A stretch of DNA of 64,000 nucleotides from Salminus brasiliensis (Eukaryota; Chordata; Actinopteri; Characiformes; Bryconidae), in assembly GCF_030463535.1 (NCBI RefSeq), contig NC_132881.1, positions 44,860,771 to 44,924,770 of the forward strand. Direction: 5' to 3'. This document shows, one piece after another, positions 23,080-35,000 of the stretch; position 1 is the first letter of the stretch; each line of letters begins with the position of its first letter. The translations under genes were made by a program, and so were the position numbers. The notes beneath the pieces were generated by a model, which was not told the DNA's origin, ran no database searches, and saw only the letters and a list, made by a program, of their open reading frames with translations.

Positions 23080-26000
23080 AAGTGTTTCCCTGTTGTGGCA
23101 CTCCCTTCTGTGCTGAACAGCAGAGCTGTGTATAAACACAGGCAGTCAGGATGCACCCGTGAAGAGTTACCTCCCCAAACTACAGCACAATTCCTCTGTT
23201 CCTATTTAAAAATAGCCAGTTCCTAATCACACAGTGCTGCCAAGGCCAGCAGGCCAGCAGGCCAGCACACCACAGGAAGGTTAGGCATGTGATGCAGATC
23301 CAGCGCCTGGCTTTTACTCTTTTACAAACACCTAATGGCATCAACTGTGATAAATCAGGGGAGGGAACCTGGAAGGGATGAGACCATTTACATTAGGACT
23401 CCTGTATCATTTTCTAGCTTTCAACAGATTTCTGAAATGTAGATGATGATGAGCTTGAGCTTTGATGTAGATGTTGCGTTTGCATGCTAATATTAATTTA
23501 GTAGTAAATTAAATATTACCATTTCCTAAGTCATGCATGTTATCACACACTCGCCTCAGTTGCTACAGCTGTCGTAGAATACATTTATCAAATATTTTAA
23601 GTGAGACTGGCTTTGATTGGGGTGTAAAATGCTCAGATGCTGTCTTACAAGCCTATTTACCACCCTGTTATTTTACCTGAGAATGAAACACACTGACTTT
23701 CCTTTTACAGTAGCTTGTGAAATTATTAAAAATGATAAGCTCTGCTTGTATTGGCTGGTTTACAGAACCCACACATTATAGCCTAGTTTTAACACTGTAC
23801 CAAAAACACCTGTAATTATTCCTGAGTCTTGCCAGATAGTGCTGCTGTCCTCTCATTGTGTCCTCTCAGTGCGATGCGCTGTTAGGAAGCTGAGGAGATT
23901 GTAGCTGGTTAGCTTCTAGCCTTGCCCCCACTTGGGTTTGGCTTCCCTGGATTTGGCTTCACCATACCTTACCTTACCATCAATTCTTTCCCTCCTGATG
24001 TGTGTTTAGCTCCAGCTGGTTTGATGGAGAAAAGAAATGGTAAAAGCCACTTGGCTAGTGTTAGTTTTTGGCCTAGCATGGACAGCTCCCATTCTGAGGA
24101 CACTGGCACCGGAAAAGCTGCACTCCTGAGGCCTGGGTCATGTAGCAACTCGTAGTCCCATAACTCGCTTCATTGCTTTACAGTTGTGGTTCTGTTTTCT
24201 TTGCAGCTCATTACTGGATATTTCCCACTGGCCGGATATGCTATTGGCCCATACCTGTGCAAGCTGGTGCCCTTCCTGCAGAAAGCATCCGTAGGCATCA
24301 CAGGGCTGAACCTGTGTGCACTCAGTGTGGACAGGTGAGTCACAGTCTGATTGTTTTGTAGTTTGACTGATGATATGATTAAATTCAATGTTTTATCTCA
24401 CTAAACTAGCACATTTAAATATACTCTATATGGACAAAAGTATTGGGACACCTACTGCACCTACTGCTTTTGTTGGAGCAACTGTCTCTACTGTCCAGGG
24501 AAGAAGGCTTTCTACTAGATTTTGGGAATTTTGAAGGAGCATTTTTGTGAGGATTTGATTGTATTCGGCAACAAAAGCATTAGTGGGGTCAGACAGGGTG
24601 TTAGATGATAGTGTTAGATGAGCACCACCAATCATTCCAGAGAACACAGTTCTACAGCTCAGTGCTGGGGGGTTTTATACCCCTCCAGCCCACACCTGGC
24701 ATTAGACAGCAAAGGCATTCATGTTTATCCACTCTAGAGAGTCCTATTCTATTGGTAATACTTGGTAATCTACAGGGACTAGACAAGCTGTGTGTGTGTG
24801 TGTGTGTGTACCACTGAATGTAGTAGTAGTTTTTAGAAGGGGTGTCCACAAACATTTGGACATGTTGTGTGGTTTGTATTTACTAGAATACAAATGTGTT
24901 AGAGATGTGTACCCACATACAGAGCCTTATGCTGTTGAGGAGTCCACTGCTTTAACACTGCCCATTACTGATTCCTCTGTAGACTGGGGAACATATAAGC
25001 CTATAGAGGACAGTGTTTCTCCAGGATGGACAAAGTACTGTCCTCCATCTCTAGTCCTCTAGTTCTCCCGGCATTAAATATTAAACACAGCAAAATATAT
25101 ATGGAGGATCCTCGTCCTGATCAGGATATGGTTCCCAAATTGGCCCGAAAACCCTGACACACTAAGTGCCAAGCTCATATTTCAGACTTAGGGTAAAGTT
25201 TCATGAGCTGTCGTTTATTATTTTACCTCCTTCAGCTTAGCCCAATGAACTTTCCCTTCTACGACCTTTAACCTTGAGGTCAAGCCGAGGTGACGGAGTA
25301 GGTTTTGGGGATGGGGTTACTATTGGGGTCAGACTCGGGGCAAGACAGGGAAGTTAGGGGGGTATTAATGGTTGTAGGCAGGGGTTTATATTACATTCAG
25401 TTAGTCTTTAACACTAAATAGAGCCTCAGAAGCCTACGACTACAGTACTCCCCACTCCACTCACTTCATACAGCCTGAGCTTACGTGAACTCTAGCGCCC
25501 ACTTTCTCACTTACCCCTGCTGTCTACCTCAAATCAGGACCATATGGAGTTCAGTGAGCTGAAGGTTGTTTTCTCAACCCAACCAATTGGAAATGCCTGC
25601 CCCCTGACTTCATATATTTTCACTGTGAGCTGAACGTATTTATATGGAAGTGCTGTAAAGGAATCCTGTGCATTAAGCTACTGTCTTTTAGTTGGGTTTA
25701 AGCACAGCAGAGCTTTAAATGTTAGAAACCCAGCCATTCTGAGCTGAATTAGAACATATACGTTCCTCCGAATCTGCTTACGTAAGCCCTTTTCTGGCCA
25801 TTATTCCTACTGTTTAATCTTCTTTTCTTAATGAATAAGATGGCATCTCACTGATGTTGCTGTATTTATCTGATGTGTAATTAATGTGATCTAAGAAAGC
25901 CTGTAATTTCCAGAGTTTTAAGTTGTTAGAGACAGAAACTCTGATTATAAATAGGAATATAAGTTACATAGCTCTTGTGCATGCATTGCTACATATGTAC

Positions 26001-29000
26001 ATATGGGGCAGTGGTGGCACATTGGTTAGAGCACCTGGCTATTGATGGCAAGCTTCCACTGTTGGGCCCTTGAGCAAGGCCCTGAACCTTCTCTGCTCCC
26101 TGGTCGCTCCAGGCATGTGTGTTCACTTTATTGCTGTGTGTATTTGCTCACTAGTGTGTGTGTGTGCGTTTACTGCATGGATGGGTTAAAGGCGGAGGCC
26201 ATAATACATCTGTGCCCAACACAGCTGGTGAAGGTGGTTGTCCTAGTCTTTTGTCAAAGGAAAGATTTATTTTCTGGAGAATTTTTGCAGCATATCTTGT
26301 CCTACAGTTCGATATGGACACCGTCTGATTGGGTGATTCGGGCTTGTAAGCAGCTTTTTTCTAATGCATGATTTTCGCATAGCAACAGATTTTTGCAAAA
26401 AAAAGTCTACAAGCGTTTTGGCACACTCCAAATACTTAAGTAACACCCAACCAACCATGGGGTACCACAGCGACCACTTATAAACCACATTGCCTAGTAT
26501 CCGCCTTACAACAACATAGCAGCCACAAACACCATAGCAAACGCCTGAAATACCATTGCAGTCACCCATCAACCACCTAGTAGAAACAACATAGTAACAC
26601 CCAACCAACCACATGGGGTACCACAGCGACCACTTGACAACCACCTGAGACATCCTAGGAACAATCTGGGAGACCCTAGGAACTGCCTAGCATCTACCTA
26701 ACAGCACCATAGCAAATGCCTGAAATACCATTGCAGTCACCCATCAACCACCTAGTAGAAACAACATAGTAACACCCAACCAACCACATGGGGTACCACA
26801 GCGACCACTTGACAACCACCTGAGACATCATAGGAACAATCTGGGATACCCTAGCAACTGCCTAGCATCTACCTAACAACACTATAGCAAATGCCTGAAA
26901 TACCATTGCAGTCATCCATCAACAACATAGCAGGAACAACATAGTTGCACCCAACCAACCACATGGGGTACCACAGCGACCACTTGACAACCAACCTGAG
27001 GCATCATAGGAACAATCTGGGATACCCTAGCAACTGCCTAGCATCTACCTAACAGCACCATAGCAAATGCCTGAAATACCATTGCAGTCACCCATCAACC
27101 ACCTAGTAGAAACAACATAGTAACACCCAACCAACCACATGGGGTACCACAGCGACCACTTGACAACCACCTAAGACACCATAGCAACCATCTGGGTTAC
27201 CAAAAGAACTAGCTAGCGATGGCCTTGTAAGAAATGGGAACCACTTTAGCTGAGCAACCATTCTTTGGGAAATAAAATAGATAAAACTGGACAGTCATCA
27301 AACATCTTACTGCGAGTAAACTGTGACAAACAACGCATAGGTTTAGGTTTAGGTTTAGGATTAGGATTAGGATTAAGTCTTTGTGTTTGATTTGGGGTGG
27401 GAATTTTCATCACTTCTGAGCTTTAAGTGATAAATAATGTCCTCCACTGTGATAATCGTGATGTCTAAGCCTCCATTCACAGCACCAATACAGTACAGTA
27501 CCAGGATGACTCTGTCTGTACAGTGTGAAGTGTAAAAACCGCAGATAGCCTAATTTTCTGTCTGATTTCTTTAACAGCACAATGCCATTTCCCTACAGTG
27601 TCTCTGTAAGAGCAGTTCCCATGAAATGCTCCCTAGGAGAGATTAATGAAGTTGCTCAGTTGGGGTGGGGTTGTGGGGCGACAGGATGTGGCTCAGTCAG
27701 GCCTCCAGTTCAGTCAGAGCATTCTCACAAGTTTGTAAGGTCAGCTAAACAACCCCACCCCTGGGGGTTCAATCCCCCCATGTACAAGTCTGGAGGAACA
27801 CTTTCACGTTAAAACCGCAATAGAAAATCAGCAGCGTTTTTTACCCTCAGCCTCAAATGAATTTAGATAGGAGAGAGGGAGGTTAAGGGGGTGTTGATGG
27901 GTTTAGACGTGCCGCTGGGGTTCATATTACATTCAGTTTAACACTAAATAGAGCCACAGAAGCCTACGACTACAGTAATCCACACTCTGTTCATTTCACA
28001 CAGTCTGAGCTTACGTGAACTCTAGCGCCCACTTTCTCACTTACCCCTGCTGTCTACCTCAAATCAGGACCATATGGTGTTCAGTGAGCTGAAGGTTGTT
28101 TTCTCAACCCAACCAATTGGAAATGCCTGCCCCCTGACTTCATATATTTTCACTGTGAGCTGAACGTATTTATATGGAAGTGCTGTAAAGGAATCCTGTG
28201 CATTAAGCTACTGTCTTTTAGTTGAGTCTAAGCACAGCAGAGCTTTAAACGTTAGAAATCCAGCAATTCTGAGCTGAATTAGAACATATACGTTCCTCCG
28301 AATCTGCTTACGTAAGCCCTTTTCTGGCCATTATTCCTACTGTTTAATCTGCTTTTCTTAATGAATAAGACGGCATCTCACTGATGTTGCTGTATTTATC
28401 TGATGTGTAATTAATGTGATCTAGCAAAGCCTGAAATTTCCAGAGTTTTAAGTTGTTAAAGTCAGAAACTCTGATTATAAATAGGAATATAAGTTAACAA
28501 CATTGTGCATGCGTCACTACATATGGGGCATATGACAGGGTTGTGGGTTCGATACCCAGGCTCAGCAAGCTGACACTGTTGGGCCCTTGAGCAAGGCCCT
28601 GGTCGCTCCAGGCATGTGTGCTCACTGTTTCGCTGTGTGCGTTTGCTCACTAGTGTGTATATGTGTGTTCTCACTGCACGCATGGGTTAAAGGCGGAGGC
28701 CAATTCCATTAGGGTCCAACACAAATGGTGAAGGTGGTCATCTTTGTCTTTTGGCTAAGGAAATGGTATTAACTGGACTGGTTTCACCTATCCTTTCTAA
28801 AATGTTGCTTTTCTTATGTTTAATATAATATTTAGTGATTAATGAAATGCTGGATATTGATGAGTTATATAGAACTGAAATCTAAAATAAGTGTTTCACT
28901 ACTTTTATTACTGGAAAATAATTTTATGATTTTATCAAACATATCAGACGATTTTTGATTTTCTTAAAATTGATGAAATACAGAAATGTTATATTCTGGT

Positions 29001-32000
29001 AAATAAGTTGGTAAAAAAAAAAAGTGTATTACTCAGTAACTACAGGGGCTTCTGTACAAATGTGTAATAGCCCGCCGTTGGTCCATAGGCTGTTCAAGGG
29101 GTTAAAGCTTCCTCATACGCACACCTATATAAATAGTTTACCTATAGAACCATAAATGGCTTTTTTATGGCATCATAAATTTTAAAATTAAATTCTGTGT
29201 TATAAAGTATATATAAGACAACAATTACAGTATGTTGTTTATTTATTTTATTTATTTATCAGGGACAATGCACATTAATCAACATTCCAGTTTCCACCTC
29301 AGTGTTAAAGTGCCAGGGTTAGCTAATAAGTTAAATTCAGCTGTGGTCCCTTGGAAGCTGATTACAGACTAAAGGCCTTAATGTCATTAGCTCAGTAAGC
29401 ACAACAACGCAAAAATAAATAAATAAACTGAATAAATAAAATAAAGTAAAGTTAGAGTAAAGTAAAATATAAAAATAAAATAAATACAATTAATAAATGA
29501 AATAAATTAAAATGGCATACAATTAATAAAGTGGGAAAATAAAAGAGATATAACATGAATAAATTAAATTAAATAAAATCCAATACTAAAAATAAAATAA
29601 ATAATCTGAATAAATTAAATAAAATAAAGTAACATTTAATAACAACAATAAAATAAATAAAATGAAGGCCTAAAATTAAGTAAATTCAAGTACAATTTAA
29701 TAATTAAAAATAAATGTAATAAATAAATGAAAAAATAAATAGTAACATTAAATATAATGAAGAAAATTTAGAAATAAAATAAAGTAAAACAAATAAAGTA
29801 AAAAAAAAAAAATACATACATACATAAATGCATAAATCATATAAAAGCAATTACAACAAATTTGGTTCACTTTAAGCCAGATTAAACACAGCAGAGATTT
29901 AAACCTTAGAAACCCAGCTATTCTGAGCTAAATTAGAACATATAACATATATGTTCTAATATATAGATTAGAACGTATATGTAATAAGTAAAGTAAAAGA
30001 AATACATAAATACATACATACATAAATCTTATAAAAGCAATGCCAGAGAGAAAAATAATCACTACAATTACACTGATTACATGATTGCAGATTTGGTTTG
30101 CTTTAAGTCACATTTCCATAGGGTTTTGAGGAAACTAGTGCTCTGTCTAAGTTTACCTGGTAAACTTCTCCACTAATAGCTCTGAGACTCTGAGAACTGA
30201 GAAGACTGTCTACCTAAACCTCTGCGTCTGTATTGTACAACACAATCCCCTCCCCTGGTGGTTGCTCTGGATGCCCTACCACTACCGCTACCACTACTAC
30301 TATCCTTCTGTAGTATGAACAGACTGAGTGGAGGGGGTGGGGACAAGTCCATGCAAAACCTTACAAATAAGACAAGCATCTGTCAAACCATCCTAATTAA
30401 ATAAATGAATTGTCTTTTTTTACTTTTTATGTGATGATAAATCCTTTGCTGTGTGTCTGTTTGCTATTGCTGCACATCCATTTAACCCCTTAATGGCGAA
30501 AAGCTTATCACATAGGCTGGTTTAAGGGGTTAATGTAATGTTAGTCAGACTCTGAACCAGACATTCACAGTCTGAAACACATCAGTTTTCAAAGGCTCAG
30601 GAGCGGAATAGGAAGTCAATGGTTCTGACTCTGTCCTGGTTTCTCAGAGTGAGCCAGCCAAGACTTCTGACACATGGGCGAGTGCTCGTTCTGTCTGGAA
30701 GGAAACACATGGACTGGCCTAACCTCATCAGCTACAGCACAGCTGCTTTTGGTTTGTTTTTTTCATCCAGCGCCGAGGAAATGTTGAGCATATCTCGTCT
30801 GATTCACGTCCCCGAGAAACACTAGTCTGGCTGCCTTGCTCCTTGCCTCTGGCTGGACTTGCTCCGGTGTTTTGGGTCATTGTCCTGTTGCATAACCCAA
30901 CTTCTACGGAGCTTCAGCTGACATACAACTACTCTCATATTATCCTGTAGAATTTTTTTGATACACTTAAGAATTCATCCTCTCCTCAATGGTTGTAAGC
31001 TGGCCAGGTCCTGATGCATGATTCTGTGTCTGATCTCCGTCATGTTCGAGGCTAAAGTTGATGAGGCTAACCTCATCAGCTAAAGCACAGCTGCTTTTGG
31101 TTTGTTTTTTTCATCCAGCGCCGAGGAAATGTTGAGCATATCTCGTCTGATTCACGTCCCCGAGAAACACTAGTCTGGCTGCCTTTTCACCCGCCCTCCC
31201 CTCCTCGCCCCCCTCCCCTCGCCGTTTGGGCGTCTAAAAGGTAGATACAACACCAGTTAGTAAAATAGTAATGCCCCATTGTTGTTAAACAGGAATATTC
31301 AAATGGGTCATGAAAAATATATACTTCCCCATGAAATCTTGATGCAGCATTTTAGGGAAACATCCACTGGAGAGGAGTTATTAATGAAACAGACACGCAA
31401 ACACGGGTTTGAGCGAAGGAAAAACATAAGCCGACTCCTAAACCAGCCAGTAAGCTGCTTTATCCAAACAATCAGAACGTGTGTGTGTGTGTGTGAGTGT
31501 GTGTGTTTGTGAGCGTCGCTGCGACAATAACATGCAAAACACTCTTTTCATTAAACTTAGATTAACCTTTTCTTCTGCGATGGCAGCCCTTGTTGATTTG
31601 AGTGTAAGTCAACATTTGAGAGACGCTGCAGCTGCACTGCTCTGATGGTGGTAGACGTTCTGCTGCCGTACAAGATCCCGATTCATTTAACCCCTTAAAC
31701 AGCCTACGGACCGCCGGTGGGCCGAAATAAAGTGTTATTACAAACGTCTAGTCCCTGTAGTTACTGGGTAATACACTATAGTGTGTGATAAGTCTTGGAG
31801 AGGTAAGGGGTTGGACGTCCACTTACAGCATCATAGAGGAGCCCCTTTCTGGATCCATAAGGAACCAGCTTTTTAAAACGTCATCTTACAGAAGGGCCAT
31901 TTAGGGCCCGATACGTTAGCCAGCCAATGTAGCTAGCATGCTACTTGTTAGCCAGCAGAGCTGGTCCGCCCCCTTGACTGTGTTAGCTATCATGCTACTA

Positions 32001-35000
32001 GTTAGCCATTCATCATCTTACCAAGTTTACAGAGGCTAGTGATGAATTAGCGCTTTTATTTAGCGATGTGAACACAGCGTCGCTACTGTTGAGCTCAGAG
32101 GGTAGATTAGACTTTATTTATGTTGAAATATGGATTAAATCTCATAACTAACTCTCATTCTCTTTACACACACACACATACACACTCTTAGCTCTTAGCT
32201 TAATTCAGCCCAGTGAAGTATTCCAAGTATTCCAAGTAAGTGATCTTCGTCATGTTCCAGGCTAAAATTCTCTAAACTACACTGAGATAATATACCAAAA
32301 AAAGCTAGATTCTTTTAGACAGTTTTTTTTTATTATTTGTATTATTTGTTCTCCCACCAACAAATTCAAGGACATGCTAACTAATCTGAATTAACCAATC
32401 TTAACTAATCTGACTTGGCTCCACTCCAAAAGGTGGGTTTTGTTTTTTATTAGCCATTCTGTTGTGGACATGCTCCTGTGTATTGGGTCATTGTCATGTT
32501 GCGTCACCCAACTTCTACAGAGCTTCAGCTGACATACAACTACTCTTACATTATCCTGTAGAATTTTTTGATACACTTGGGAATTCATCTTCCCCTCAAT
32601 GGTTGTAAGCTGGCCAGGCCCTGATGCATGATTCTGTGTCTGATCTTCGAAGCTAGATTCTTTTAGACAGTTTATTAGGCACATTATTATTAAATATTAT
32701 TATTATTATTATTTGTTATCCCACCAACAAATTCAAGGACTAATGCTAGCTAATCTGAATTAACCACAGAATATTGTTCTGATTAATGAGATCAAACTTT
32801 TAATTCTAGATTGACACCAATAATATATACAGTTCATTTCACTGAATTTACATGACATTCCTAACAGAAGAGTCACACATTTCTCATATGTTTATATCTG
32901 TAAAGGAATCAGTTGCAGTGATGTCTTTTTGCCAATTCTGGACCTCTCAGCTTGTCAACAATTGCACGTGCACATTTACATTTATGGCATTTAGCTGACG
33001 CTCTTATCCAGAGCGACTTACAAGGTTACTCGTATTACAGAGGTGGGCCAATGTAGTGTTATGAGTCTTGCCCAAGGACTCTTATTGGTATAGCGCTGCA
33101 TGGTCACCCAGGCCGGGAACCGAACCCAAGTCTCCAACATGATGTGGTAGTTCAGTGGCTGGCAGCGGTGTCATCTGTTGCGCCACACCAACCACCATGT
33201 GTACAGCTGCCCATGAGGAAGGTGCTTAAGGCGTGATTTGTATTTATGACAGTGGTGTTAAAAAAAGTTAGTGCCCTGTAGGGGGAGCCCCATAATGCTG
33301 CTTAAACAGCCTGGCATCAAGAGGAAATTGTGCACATGTGGCTAAAAGACCATTTCAGGCCGTCGTACACAACCCAGACTCAGAGAGTGGTATTATCCTG
33401 TGTCTACTTCATACTGTGTGTGCTGTTCAGGGCTGTATTTGAATGTGTTCTCAGTGTCTGACGCTCCTTATCTCTGTCCCTGCAGGTACAGGGCTGTGGC
33501 CTCGTGGAGCCGTGTGCAGGGAGTGGGGATCCCGTTACTCACCGCTGTGGAAATCGTGGTCATTTGGGTGCTGTCCATCATCCTGGCTGTGCCGGAAGCT
33601 ATAGTGTTCAACATGAAGTACTTCACCTACAACAACGTGCCTTACCACACCTGCATGCTTGTCCCCACGACCGACTTCATGCATGTAAGACTTACAGACT
33701 TGTGCAGTTTGCGTCAACTTACGAAAAAAGGCGTGACTTCCATAGAGAAATCTGATGTATGGCCATATATGCACATATTATATATCATATAAGGATGGTA
33801 CCTATTTTTTAAAATGTGTGTATATTGTATATAGTGTACATTGTATATAATTTTTATAGAAAAGCAGGGACACTCTGGGTCTGCTGCACATGACGCCATT
33901 GGCACCATGCCCAATACCAAGTTTTGGCTAGAGGGGTATAAAGCCCCCCAGCATTGGGTTGTGGAACAGTGGAACTGCATTCTGTGGAGTGACGGAGCTC
34001 CATCCAATACCTTTGTCAGAACTAATTATCCCAATGATCTAATGCTCTCACAGCTGCAATGCAATCAAATTCTCACAGCAATGCCCCAACATCTAGCTTA
34101 ACTAGATGCTATGACACCTCTGATTTTAGAAGAAACGTTGGACATCCAGCTTTTAGGCATCTAGTGTAGCTCCCTTCTAATTGTTCAAGACCCTCATACA
34201 GTAATTGCACTACATGTCCAAATGTTTGTGGACACCCCTTTTAATTAATGCATTCAGCTACTTAAAGTTGTACCCATTGACACTGGGTAGATGCACACAT
34301 GCACACACAGCTTGTCAAGTCCCTGTGGAGAAGTAGTACTGCCAGTAGAATAGGACTCTCTGGAGCAGATCAACATGAACCTATTGGCACCATGCTGCTG
34401 CCTAATGCCAGGCGTGGGCAAGAGGGGTATTAAGCCCCCAAGCGGCATTGAGCTGTGGAGCAGTGGAAGAACTGTGTACTCTGAATTGATAGATAGTGCT
34501 CTATACAATATTTTCGGGATGAGTTGGGGATGTGGTGGGGTAGGACGATGATCCTGATCTCACTAACGCTTCTCTTTTCACTGCATGCAATCAAATCCTC
34601 ACTGCAATGCTGCTCCAAAATCGCCTCCAAAAACGCCTTTTTCTTCTCTGGACAGTAGAGACAGTTTCTCCAACAAAAACAGGATTTTTCATCCTTGATT
34701 TTTGAAGAAACATTAAACAAGCAGGTGTCCCAATACCTTTGCCCATGTATTATATCTGTAATCAGAGGCTTTAATTAGCTGGTTAAAACTAAGGAATTTT
34801 AGTTGCACACAATGTTCTCTCCAGCCCTCTTTGAGCTCCTGAAAAAGGCAAAAACATCTTGTTTAGGAGAAAATTAGGAAGATGGAAGATGAAGACACAA
34901 AAGCCAAAGCGTGAAAGCTCACGGGAGTATCTGGAGCTGAGCTTCTTTGTTCTCAGGCCTGGAGCAGTTAATTGATAGCAGATTGACCACAAATCCGCAA

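Noticed and set aside
26267..26653. 128-codon minus-strand frame
   Set aside because: It covers the edge of the 175-bp tandem array, and the periodic Val-Val-Trp-rich peptide is repeat translation.
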